The translations under genes were made by a program, and so were the position numbers. Below are positions 32,880-40,373 of a stretch of DNA of 64,000 nucleotides, piece after piece. Each line of letters starts with the position of its first letter. Position 1 is the stretch's first letter. This DNA comes from Atlanticothrix silvestris CENA357. GTDB taxonomy: Bacteria > Cyanobacteriota > Cyanobacteriia > Cyanobacteriales > Nostocaceae. The notes below the pieces were generated by a model, which was not told where the DNA came from, made no database searches, and worked only from the letters and a program-made list of their open reading frames with translations. The stretch covers positions 92,340-156,339 of the forward strand of contig NZ_JAECZB010000005.1 in NCBI RefSeq assembly GCF_016056295.1. The letters are read 5' to 3'.

Positions 32880-34862
32880 ATGGCAAATTACTGGGCGATC
32901 GCTATTGGCATCAATCAATATCAGTTATTTCAACCTTTACGTTGTGCCCAAGCAGATGCCGAGGCGCTAAATAACTTTTTAATTCAAGAAGCAGGTTTTG
33001 CACCCCAACGCTGCCTGTTAATGACAGATACTTCACCGCCGATTGGAGATAGATCCACTTATCCCACCAAAGAAAATATTCTTTTATTGCTTGAGGATTT
33101 GAACGCGGCGTGTTGGCAACCACAAGACCATCTGTGGTTATTTTTCAGCGGTTATGGGGTGAACTACGACGGCAAAGATTATTTAATGCCAGTCCAAGGA
33201 GATCCCGAATTTGTGCAGGATACTGGCATAGAAGTGCGATCGCTAATGCAAAGTCTGCAACTAGCTGACTTAAATGTAGTGTTAGTGCTTGATATAAATC
33301 GTGCTTTTGGTACTCAAGCAGATGCTGCTGTTGGGCAAGAAACACAAGAACTAGCCCAGGAACTCCAACTTGCCACGATTCTTTCTTGCCAGCCAGACCA
33401 GTTTTCCCATGAAAGTAGCGAACTAGGTCACGGATTTTTTACAGCAGCGTTGTTAGAAGCTTTGCGTTCTGGTAATGGTAGTAGCTTAACGGATCTAGAA
33501 AGCTACCTCAGCATTCTCACCCCAGAATTATGTCAAAATTACTGGCGGCCTACACAAGACCCTTTAATAGTCATTCCATCTAAGCAGCAAGCCATCTTGC
33601 CACCATTGGAGATCCAAAATAATAGTCAAGTAGTCGCTAGCACATTAGAACCCAATGAAGTAGAACCAATTATTTTTCCAGAAGAATCTTTTGCTGTTGC
33701 ACTTGCAGCTCCCTCCCTCGAAGAAAAATCCCCAAAAATTTTAACTAAAGTACAAAAATCAAGTACTTGGGAAGAAGTCCAAAGGGGAGAAACTAGTCTT
33801 AGTGCTAGCTCACAGCAAATGCAGTTGCCAAACTTCACATCAGGGGTCAAAAGATTTGAAGAACAAAAATTCCCCAATTCAGCTAATAACGTAGTTACTA
33901 AAGAGCAGTATTTTAACCAGCCTTCTTTAGCAGTTGCAACATCAAAAGAAGCAGGTGGAGGCAGGTTCATCCCTAATGTTCCCCAGCCTTACGTATCCCG
34001 CTTACCTCAACATAAAACCTACACTCCTTTATGGAAACAGTTTGTATTGTGGGGTGGAGGCACTATGGTCGTAGTGGCTTTAATTGCAGTAGTGATTCTT
34101 CGCAATCAAGCAAGATTTTTAAGAGAAAAACAGATATCACCAGCATTACCCAATACTACTGCTAGGGATTCCCAAATTCCTCAGACACCTCCAATAACTC
34201 CACCGAAAAACCAATCAAACGCCCAAATAACTTCTAATTCTGAGTCAAAAAAGCGGAATCAGGCGGTTTTAGACTTGGCGAAAATGTCTCTTAGACAAAC
34301 TCAAGCTAGTGATCTTCGTTTAGCGATTGTTACTGCTCGGAAAATTAAACCTGGTGAACCACTTTATGAACAGGCTCAGGAGAATATTAAGATTTGGAGC
34401 CGCATGATTTTAGATTTGGCAGAAGGACGTGCCAAACAAAGACAATACGCAACTGCCATTGCCGCAGCGCAATTAATCACTAACAATGAAGCTCTTTATC
34501 CCAAAGCCCAAGCAGCAATTAACCAGTGGCGCTTAGAAGCTAAACAGTATCTGGGCAACAAAACTGTTTTAGATGCAGCTAATGCCTTAATTGAGCCAGG
34601 ACAGGCATCTACCTATAATCGTGCCATTGAAGTTGCTAAAAGAGTCCCACCTAACCAGCCAGGCTTCGATATGGCACAGAAATCGATTAATAAATGGAGT
34701 CAAAAAATTCTGGATCTAGCCAAGAGCCGTGCTGATCAAGGAAATTTCACAGCAGCTATTGAAACCGCTACTTTAGTGCCAGAGTTGACAGTTGTTTATG
34801 AAGATGCTCAAGAAGCGATCCAAAAATGGCAGGCAAGGAAGGGAAAAGGGGCTAGGAACTAG
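32880..34862 (+). CDS. Caspase-fold (orthocaspase-like) membrane protein with substituted catalytic dyad
   Basis: A 660-residue protein. Residues ~1-230 are a caspase p20-like domain: YWAIAIGINQYQLFQPLRCA, then HLWLFFSGYGVNYDGKDYLM and LNVVLVLDINRAFGTQ. In active orthocaspases the dyad is His (SGHG) and Cys (DxC). Here these positions are Tyr92 and Asn140, so peptidase activity is not expected. Catalytically dead paralogs of this kind are known in cyanobacteria. A Ser/Gln/Pro-rich linker leads to a single membrane segment (LWGGGTMVVVALIAVVILRN, around residue 390). The C-terminal ~200 residues contain about four ~50-residue helical repeats (YATAIAAAQLITNNEALYPK; FTAAIETATLVPELTVVYED) that resemble TPR-like scaffolds. 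It is probably a membrane scaffold or regulator. Confidence 0.85.
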   Translation: MANYWAIAIGINQYQLFQPLRCAQADAEALNNFLIQEAGFAPQRCLLMTDTSPPIGDRSTYPTKENILLLLEDLNAACWQPQDHLWLFFSGYGVNYDGKDYLMPVQGDPEFVQDTGIEVRSLMQSLQLADLNVVLVLDINRAFGTQADAAVGQETQELAQELQLATILSCQPDQFSHESSELGHGFFTAALLEALRSGNGSSLTDLESYLSILTPELCQNYWRPTQDPLIVIPSKQQAILPPLEIQNNSQVVASTLEPNEVEPIIFPEESFAVALAAPSLEEKSPKILTKVQKSSTWEEVQRGETSLSASSQQMQLPNFTSGVKRFEEQKFPNSANNVVTKEQYFNQPSLAVATSKEAGGGRFIPNVPQPYVSRLPQHKTYTPLWKQFVLWGGGTMVVVALIAVVILRNQARFLREKQISPALPNTTARDSQIPQTPPITPPKNQSNAQITSNSESKKRNQAVLDLAKMSLRQTQASDLRLAIVTARKIKPGEPLYEQAQENIKIWSRMILDLAEGRAKQRQYATAIAAAQLITNNEALYPKAQAAINQWRLEAKQYLGNKTVLDAANALIEPGQASTYNRAIEVAKRVPPNQPGFDMAQKSINKWSQKILDLAKSRADQGNFTAAIETATLVPELTVVYEDAQEAIQKWQARKGKGARN

Positions 34863-34910
34863 GGGCTAGAGTAGTGTATTCCTGCCTCCTGCCATACTCC
34901 AAAAACAAGA

Positions 34911-34950
34911 GTCCAGAGTCAAAAGAAACTGTATTGACCCTGGACTATTT
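34911..34950 (+). terminator. Hairpin between convergent caspase-like and Mo-nitro_C genes
   Basis: GTCCAGAGTCAA (34911-34922) pairs with TTGACCCTGGAC (34934-34945), 12 bp with one G-U type mismatch, followed by TATTTT. It sits 48 bp after the caspase-like stop and 22 bp before the converging gene's stop, so it can serve both. Confidence 0.6.
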
Positions 34951-34967
34951 TGACTATTGACTTTGTT

Positions 34968-35345
34968 TTAACAGTACTGTGATACATCCTCGCCGCATTC
35001 ATCGGCTAGATAGCACAGCGCTCGAAAACGTAAACCAACCACTTCTTCATATAAGGGATTGAGTTTGCACATGGGTGGAATGTGAAACAGGGTTTTCCCA
35101 AACAATTTGATATCGCGTTCAAAGGGACATTGAGCAGGAATCAGCTTGCACAAGCGATGGGCAAGTTGGCGATCGCCAATTTTAATGCTGTCTAAACGCC
35201 GCCGCACGGGTCGGAGAATATCATAGTAAGTCTGAGAAACTGAACTTTGCCGCTGGGTTACATGACTATTGCTAGCTTCGGCTGGATTTATGGAGACCCA
35301 ACTGGCAAGAAAAATCTTTTTTGTGGTATTATCGAATACCTTCAT
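34968..35345 (-). CDS. Mo-dependent nitrogenase C-terminal family protein, second copy
   Basis: A 125-residue protein with the Mo-nitro_C domain in its second half: CKLIPAQCPFERDIKLFGKT, LFHIPPMCKLNPLYEEVVGL, ALCYLADECGEDVSQYC. The N-terminal 45 residues are variable and basic. The ATG at 35345 has GAGG six bases upstream. It is clearly paralogous to 7078-7437: the C-terminal 65 residues are largely identical and all cysteines are conserved. The family is restricted to cyanobacteria and its role is unknown. A long non-coding region with an unusual inverted repeat (35491-35563) lies upstream. Confidence 0.85.
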   Translation of the reverse strand: MKVFDNTTKKIFLASWVSINPAEASNSHVTQRQSSVSQTYYDILRPVRRRLDSIKIGDRQLAHRLCKLIPAQCPFERDIKLFGKTLFHIPPMCKLNPLYEEVVGLRFRALCYLADECGEDVSQYC

Positions 35346-35490
35346 GGTTAATCCTCTGTGTTATTGAGGGGTATTCACCTTTTTGATGAATATATACAAC
35401 GTGGCAACTACCTTTACCGGAAAAATATTGTCCTGACTGAGATACAATCTAAATGTTTGAGCAGCCACTTAAGTCAGAACCTATTTATTA

Positions 35491-35563
35491 CTACGTCAAG
35501 TTAATCGCAATTTCCTCGGAATCGGTAGTGTAAAAATCCGATCTTGTTCATAACTTGATGTAG
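35491..35563. repeat. Inverted repeat with internal stem
   Basis: CTACGTCAAGTTA (35491-35503) and TAACTTGATGTAG (35551-35563) are complementary at 12 of 13 positions. Inside the 47-base loop a smaller ATCGG/CCGAT stem is possible. There is no T-run and no gene inside. It may be a small mobile palindrome or a structured leader upstream of the Mo-nitro_C gene. Confidence 0.5.
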
Positions 35564-35834
35564 TTTAAATTTTAATAAAGAAATCTACCTTGGGTTAGAT
35601 TTTGGTGTAATGTTCACAAACCTTAATATAACAGATTTTCCGAATAATTTTAGTAAGTATAAATACCAAAACATCAGTAGTTTTGCTGAAAAATAACTGA
35701 AACGCTAGTAATTCACCGCAATCATGAATAATCGAATGAGACTTTCAGCCAAAGTGCCAACAAATGCGAATTTTTTCCCTATTTCACTAATCTTTTAAAC
35801 ACCTTGTGACTTTTTTGCCGATTCTCAATTTATA

Positions 35835-35922
35835 TCGTAGCGTAGCCACAAAGCGGTGAAGCAGCGCGGTCTTGGGGGTTTCCCCCATGAGCGACTGCTG
35901 AACCCAGAGGGCTTGTCGTAGA
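35835..35922. repeat. Dispersed repeat with GGGGGTTTCCCCC palindrome, copy 1
   Basis: The segment shares GCAGCGCG, GCGGTCTTGGGGGTTTCCCC-CATGAG and nearby GACTGC blocks with 47760-47848. The palindrome GGGGGTTTCCCCC gives a short stable hairpin. The copies differ in their outer parts, so borders are approximate. It is of the multi-copy repeat type known from Nostocales. Confidence 0.55.
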
Positions 35923-35998
35923 CATCACTTGGAATTGCCCAATTGAGCAAATTCATATCTAGCAAGCTTTTTGCCTTTTTTTTAACCAAAAGTATTTA

Positions 35999-36096
35999 TA
36001 CCAATATGAAAAAAGAATGCGACAGATTGTAGGGGCAAGGCATTGCCTTGCCCTCTAGAATATATTGATCTGTCGCAAACATTATTTAATTTGGTA
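35999..36096. mobile_element. TACCA-ended hairpin element (MITE-like), copy 2
   Basis: It starts TACCAATATG and ends AATTTGGTA, with TTA on both sides (35996-35998 and 36097-36099) as a 3-bp target duplication. Inner blocks GCGACAGAT and ATCTGTCGC, and GGGGCAAGGCA with TGCCTTGCCC, make it one long imperfect hairpin of 98 bp. Ends, length, duplication size and central palindrome all parallel copy 1 at 1796-1897, though the internal sequence differs. Confidence 0.75.
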
Positions 36097-36204
36097 TTAG
36101 CTATGAAAACTACAAAAAATATTAGCCCGAAATAACTTCCGGGCTGTTTTGGCGGTAGATGCAATACTTATTTGAATTCACAAAACATTGTTAGGGCGCA
36201 AGAC

Positions 36205-36603
36205 TTAATTTTGAGAGGGAGGAGCATTAAAGGCTTCCCAAGCAGCTTTCGCAGCCTTTTGCAAGCGATCGCTAAAATCTGCAACTTCTTTCATTAGCAG
36301 ATGCCAATTTCTCTCGGCTTCATCTTGCATGACAGCCCAAGAATGTTCTATGCGATCGCGCTCAATGAGTTTTTCTCTTTCAATTGCTTCTCTAGCTTGG
36401 CGCACAGCATTTAAATAGGTTTCACGAGTTAGAGTACCAGCTGACTCCGCCTCAGCTTGGGCGCGTCTTTTTAGCGCTTCAATTAGCGCTTTGGTTTCGC
36501 GCTTGACTTCATCGGTTTCGCCAGCCATTTCGGTTTCTACCATTTCATGGGTTTGAGAACTAATTTCTACTACTACTGTGGATTCAATGTTGTTAGCACT
36601 CAT
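36205..36603 (-). CDS. Coiled-coil protein of unknown function
   Basis: A 132-residue, highly charged, predicted all-helical protein. From residue ~30 it is rich in Glu, Arg, Lys and Ala with heptad spacing (ETDEVKRETKALIEALKRRA; REAIEREKLIERDRIEHSWA; HLLMKEVADFSDRLQKAAKA). It has no signal peptide or membrane segment. A Thr/Val-rich N-terminus (IESTVVVEISSQT) precedes the helix. Conserved hypothetical proteins like this occur in filamentous cyanobacteria. It lies 62 bp downstream of htpX on the same strand and might be co-transcribed. Confidence 0.75.
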   Translation of the reverse strand: MSANNIESTVVVEISSQTHEMVETEMAGETDEVKRETKALIEALKRRAQAEAESAGTLTRETYLNAVRQAREAIEREKLIERDRIEHSWAVMQDEAERNWHLLMKEVADFSDRLQKAAKAAWEAFNAPPSQN

Positions 36604-36665
36604 AATTGAGACATCCTTAAATTACAAGACTTTTTACTGGATCTGCACCTCATGATTAAGTAGCC

Positions 36666-37538
36666 TTAATAGGCTATTGTCGGCAATTGTTGCTCTAGCT
36701 TTAGTAATTCTTCAATTCTGACTTCGGTAGGAGGGTGACTAGAGAACAAGTTACCCATAAATTGCCCAGAGATGGGATGGATAATTAATAATGGCTCAAA
36801 AGCTGGATTAGCATTTAAAGGCATTTGTCGCGCTGTAGCTTCTAATCTTTGCAAAGCCCTAGCTAAAGCGCGAGGATTACCAGTTAATTTAGCAGCGCCA
36901 GCATCAGCAGAAAATTCTCGTGTGCGCGAAATTGCTAACTGAATAATTGTGGCAGCTATCGGTGCAAGAATTACTGTCACCAAAACACCTAAAGGATTTC
37001 CACCTCTATTGTTATCTCGCGATCCTGCACCACCAAACCAAAGGCTGTAACTAAGCATTTGTGCCAGAAATGAAACAGCACCAGCAACTGTGGCAGCAAC
37101 GGCTTGTGTTAAGGTGTCACGATTAATAATGTGGGTCAGTTCATGAGCAATAACACCTTCTAGTTCATCCTCTGGCAAGATATTTAAAATGCCTTCGGTG
37201 ACAGCTACAGCCGCATGTTCTGGATCGCGTCCTGTCGCAAAAGCGTTAGCATTTTGGCTGGGAACGATGTAAATTTTCGGCATCGGAATCTTAGCGCGAT
37301 CGCTTAACCTCTGCACCATACGATAAAGTCCCGGCGCTTCTGCTTGACTTAAAGGTTGAGCGCGGTAAACTCCAAGGGCAATCTTATCTGATTGATACCA
37401 AGAAAATAGATTGGTTACTGCTGCTAAACCTATTCCTATAACTAAGCCACCAGTACCGCCTATTACCCAGTAACTAATGGCAATTAAAAGACCACTCAGC
37501 GCAGCTAACAAAGCAGCTGTTTTCAATTGATTTGTCAT
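36666..37538 (-). CDS. htpX: Zinc metalloprotease HtpX (M48B)
   Basis: A 290-residue membrane protease. Two N-terminal hydrophobic segments (LLAALSGLLIAISYWVIGGT; GGLVIGIGLAAVTNLFSW) are followed by the zinc motif LEGVIAHELTHIINRDTLTQ (HExxH, residues ~133-137). Two further hydrophobic stretches (AVAATVAGAVSFLAQMLSYS; LGVLVTVILAPIAATIIQLA) precede the third ligand in ISRTREFSADAGAAKLTGNP. It cleaves misfolded membrane proteins on the cytoplasmic side, a quality-control role. The neighbouring S2P protease makes this a small membrane-proteolysis cluster, though each gene has its own upstream region. Confidence 0.95.
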   Translation of the reverse strand: MTNQLKTAALLAALSGLLIAISYWVIGGTGGLVIGIGLAAVTNLFSWYQSDKIALGVYRAQPLSQAEAPGLYRMVQRLSDRAKIPMPKIYIVPSQNANAFATGRDPEHAAVAVTEGILNILPEDELEGVIAHELTHIINRDTLTQAVAATVAGAVSFLAQMLSYSLWFGGAGSRDNNRGGNPLGVLVTVILAPIAATIIQLAISRTREFSADAGAAKLTGNPRALARALQRLEATARQMPLNANPAFEPLLIIHPISGQFMGNLFSSHPPTEVRIEELLKLEQQLPTIAY

Positions 37539-37734
37539 GTTTTTGCTCTCCTGCTAATGCTGTTTCTATTTTTTAAATAACAGCATCACTTAAGCCGCAC
37601 TTCAATTGTATCTAGCTCAACTAAGACGCATGGTGCAGAAAACATGTAATCCAAGTACGGTTTTCCCACTCATCTGTAAAAATACAATTGGTTTTAGTTT
37701 TAGGATACTTTTGAGGTTTAAGGGTTTTTTATCC

Positions 37735-37765
37735 AAAAAAAACTCCCTCAGCGATTCTGAAGGAG
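37735..37765 (-). terminator. Intrinsic terminator of the S2P gene
   Basis: On the reverse strand CTCCTTCAG pairs with CTGAGGGAG around AATCG (forward 37743-37765), followed directly by eight T (forward A-run 37735-37742). It lies 34 bp after the S2P stop codon and separates that gene from htpX. Confidence 0.85.
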
Positions 37766-37798
37766 ATTGAAAAAGGAATTTTTTTGAATTCAGATAAA

Positions 37799-38923
37799 TT
37801 ATGCAGGGTTAGGTTGATATCTGTTTTGCAGTAGTTGGATCACCGCAGCTTTTTCTAAAATTCCAACTAGAACACCATTGTCACGAATTACAGGTAAGGC
37901 AGATAACTTTTGTTGTTCGAGTAGTTGCACTACTTCCAACAAGGGTTGATCTGATTTGACTGTAGTAGATTGGGCAATCGGTCGCATGACTTGTCTGACT
38001 GGAGTTTCTGACCACATTGTTGTCGAAACACTCCGCAAGTCATCAATGGCGATCGCACCTACTAATTGCCCATCATTATCTGTGACTAAGAATTGCCGCC
38101 AGTCTTGTCCACTCATAATTCGCCCATCAGCAAATTCTCTCAGGCTAAGATCCGCAGATACAATTGGACTGTTTAGTGTTACTGCATCTGCTGCTGTCAA
38201 ACCTGTGAGTTGTTCTTGTACTCTGGCATATTGAGCTGCATTCCCAGCATTTTGCAACAGAAAGAAACCAATTAACAAGTTCCAAAAATTAGCGAAGCTG
38301 CCAAAGAATAGTAGCGGTAGTAAACCAGAAGCGATCGCTACCCAACCAAATACTTGTCCAACTCGACTAGCAAAAGTCACACCTTTATAAGGATTGCCTG
38401 TAATTTTCCAAACGATCGCTTTTAAGATATTACCGCCGTCTAAAGGCAAGCCAGGAATCAAATTAAATAGTGCTAACACCAAGTTAACAGTAGCTAGAAC
38501 CCCAAGGATTGCAGCTAAGGGGCCTGATGCGGCACTAGCAACAGCAATTCCTGTAATTATTCCACTGAGTAACAAACTAACTAAAGGCCCGGCGATCGCT
38601 ACCCAAAAAGCTTCTGCTGGGGTTTTCGATTCTTTTTCTAAGCTTGCTAAACCGCCAAATATGAATAATGTGATCGATTTCACATCGATTCCTTGGCGAA
38701 TCGCTACGAAGCTATGTCCTAATTCATGGGCGACGACAGAGGCAAACAATAACAACGCTGTCATCAATCCCAGTAGCAAGGCTATTCCCCCAGTTAATTG
38801 AGGAAATTGCGCCGCCAGTCCACTGCTATAACTCCAAGCTACTAAGCCCAGAACTAAAAACCACGACGGATGGATATAGAAGGGAATCCCGAAGAGATTA
38901 CCAACGCGAATTGTGCCATTCAT
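37799..38923 (-). CDS. Site-2 protease family (M50) membrane metalloprotease with CBS pair, second copy
   Basis: About 374 residues from ATG 38923 (MNGTIRVGNLFGIPFYIHPS), which has AAGG eight bases upstream. An in-frame ATG at 38944 would add seven residues. The zinc motif is FASVVAHELGHSFVAIRQGI and the third-ligand motif FNLIPGLPLDGGNILKAIVW. Two CBS domains follow (AADAVTLNSPIVSADLSLRE; RQVMRPIAQSTTVKSDQPLL). It has the same architecture as 17218-18414 and close similarity in the membrane part, so the two are paralogs. Likely role: regulated intramembrane proteolysis with CBS sensing of adenylates. Clients are unknown. Confidence 0.93.
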   Translation of the reverse strand: MNGTIRVGNLFGIPFYIHPSWFLVLGLVAWSYSSGLAAQFPQLTGGIALLLGLMTALLLFASVVAHELGHSFVAIRQGIDVKSITLFIFGGLASLEKESKTPAEAFWVAIAGPLVSLLLSGIITGIAVASAASGPLAAILGVLATVNLVLALFNLIPGLPLDGGNILKAIVWKITGNPYKGVTFASRVGQVFGWVAIASGLLPLLFFGSFANFWNLLIGFFLLQNAGNAAQYARVQEQLTGLTAADAVTLNSPIVSADLSLREFADGRIMSGQDWRQFLVTDNDGQLVGAIAIDDLRSVSTTMWSETPVRQVMRPIAQSTTVKSDQPLLEVVQLLEQQKLSALPVIRDNGVLVGILEKAAVIQLLQNRYQPNPA

Positions 38924-39065
38924 GTCGTACACCTTTGATTTCATTTGCGAGAGTTTTGCGTTTACCTCTCTTATGTCCTAATTGTAACGGAGTGTTAAGG
39001 AATTTTAATCTTGCTAATGGTCGTAGTCTCCGTCCGTTAAGGTGCGGTTATTAGGAATACAAGGT

Positions 39066-39794
39066 CTAGCTTTTAACAAATGTCCATTCCAGCACCTTGA
39101 TGGGGGCTTGTTGCAGTGCTTGAATCAGTTCGGCGTTACTGTCAAACTTGAGTTGTTCTAGGTTACAGGCTTCGACGTTAACGGTAAACTGATGATCTTG
39201 AAAAGGCCAGGGTTGGACAGTAACTAAGCGATCGCTACGTTGCATAATTTCATAGCGTTGCTTGTCAGGGCCAATACTAATTTCTAGAAATCGTTCATCA
39301 GCAGGTAGTTCATGTTGACAAAGGATCAAAGAAAGGCGATCGCACCATTGCATAAATGCATAAGCTGTATCTACTTCTTCCTTTTCAATACCTAGTTCTT
39401 TACGCAAATGTTGCTGATTTTGGAGTTGTTCATCAAGAAATTTATCCATTTCTGAAGATTTACCCCGTTTTGACTCATTCAAACGGCTAATATGCATAGA
39501 AGTTAATAAAGTAACCCACCGTCCTCGGTAGCGGGAACTATTTACCATATCTGCTAATTGCTTAACAGAGGTTTTTTGGTTCAGGGTGAAATCCATTGGC
39601 GCACCCCCTTCGGTTAGATTGTCTTCCTCCCATTCTTTTTCTAGGTCATCGTGATGGGAAATTGCAGCCAGCGTCTCATATAATCGTGCTGGAGCATTTT
39701 GGCGTTTCCACTGTCCTGCTAATTGAGCTGCGAGTAAAGCATGGGCACGGTGATAAATGATTTCCCAACCTTTTTGCGTAGCCTTGACAATCAC
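39066..39794 (-). CDS. DUF3891 family protein
   Basis: A 242-residue protein matching DUF3891: MIVKATQKGWEIIYHRAHAL, LLAAQLAGQWKRQNAPARLY, ETLAAISHHDDLEKEWEEDN, then FMQWCDRLSLILCQHELPAD in the middle. The HHDD pair and early HRAH together suggest a metal-binding HD-like site. The start is GTG at 39794 with AGGAG eight bases before it. Function is unknown. A perfect LexA-box match lies 56 bp upstream of the start (39850-39863), which would place it under DNA-damage control. Confidence 0.85.
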   Translation of the reverse strand: MIVKATQKGWEIIYHRAHALLAAQLAGQWKRQNAPARLYETLAAISHHDDLEKEWEEDNLTEGGAPMDFTLNQKTSVKQLADMVNSSRYRGRWVTLLTSMHISRLNESKRGKSSEMDKFLDEQLQNQQHLRKELGIEKEEVDTAYAFMQWCDRLSLILCQHELPADERFLEISIGPDKQRYEIMQRSDRLVTVQPWPFQDHQFTVNVEACNLEQLKFDSNAELIQALQQAPIKVLEWTFVKS

Positions 39795-39849
39795 AAATTA
39801 ATCTCCTGACTTGAAGTGGTGATTATTAATTTCATTTATGGATAAGGAA

Positions 39850-39863
39850 GGTACAGGTGTACG
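39850..39863. promoter_or_regulatory. LexA-box match upstream of the DUF3891 gene
   Basis: GGTACAGGTGTACG satisfies the cyanobacterial LexA consensus RGTACNNNDGTWCB at every constrained position and is nearly palindromic. It lies 56 bp before the GTG start. An AT-rich ATAAAT on the reverse strand between the two could be the -10 box, so LexA would block the promoter. Confidence 0.6.
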
Positions 39864-40157
39864 GACTTTTTTAAAAAATCAAATAAAAGTCATGTACAAA
39901 AAATTTAGACATGGATAAAACAATCAAATTCTTGAACATAAAATATAAGATTGTTCTGAATATTTTGATAAAAATATCCTAAAAAGAATAAACGTTTTTA
40001 TCCTCTTTCTAAGGTCTTGTTAATTTAATTTTCAGCCTATCAAAAGACTGACCTTCATGAAACAAGAAGACTTGGGTAAAATTTACTTGACCCACAACCA
40101 AATCAATCCGCAGGATTGACAGGGCAAGGGGGTCGATGATAGCGGAGCGTTAGCGAG
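39864..40157. other. Intergenic region left of the TnpB element
   Basis: No gene is seen. Close to the right edge lies TAGCGGAGCGTTAGCGAG between CGATGA and TCATCG (about 40132-40163), a palindrome that overlaps the end of the small reverse gene. The left boundary of the TnpB element must lie in this region or just right of it but cannot be fixed. Confidence 0.35.
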
Positions 40158-40313
40158 TCATCGAGCGTCGGAATCACCATTTTCTTTGCTTGGTAGTCGG
40201 TCAATCCAATCTTCTATTACTTGGGTTACAGTCTTATCTTTGCTTGTTGCGTACAGCCTAAGCTTGTTCAATCTGCGTGTTGACATTCTGACGCTTAATC
40301 TAGAATCTTTCAT
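40158..40313 (-). CDS. Small ribbon-helix-helix protein divergent from tnpB
   Basis: A 51-residue reading frame from ATG 40313 to TGA 40160-40158. MKDSRLSVRMSTRRLNKLRL then YATSKDKTVTQVIEDWIDRL fits a CopG/Arc-type ribbon-helix-helix: a short basic strand (RLSVRMS), a first helix (TRRLNKLRLYATSK), a turn (DKT) and a second helix (VTQVIEDWIDRLP). Similar small genes sit divergently beside tnpB in cyanobacterial IS200/IS605-type elements, so it probably belongs to the element and may regulate it. It is intact while tnpB is broken. No strong ribosome site was seen. Confidence 0.7.
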   Translation of the reverse strand: MKDSRLSVRMSTRRLNKLRLYATSKDKTVTQVIEDWIDRLPSKENGDSDAR

Positions 40314-40373
40314 AAAGGATAAACATTGTGTACCCATTTATGATAAAATATATCTGGTGTCGAAAATTAAGAA

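Larger units (their letters stand above)
35346..36204. other. Long intergenic region with three repeat structures
   Basis: There is no gene in about 860 bp. It contains a 13-bp inverted repeat around a structured loop (35491-35563), a copy of the dispersed GCGGTCTTGGGGGTTTCCCC repeat (35835-35922) and the second TACCA-ended element (35999-36096). The first 100 bases before the Mo-nitro_C start probably carry its promoter. Confidence 0.55.
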
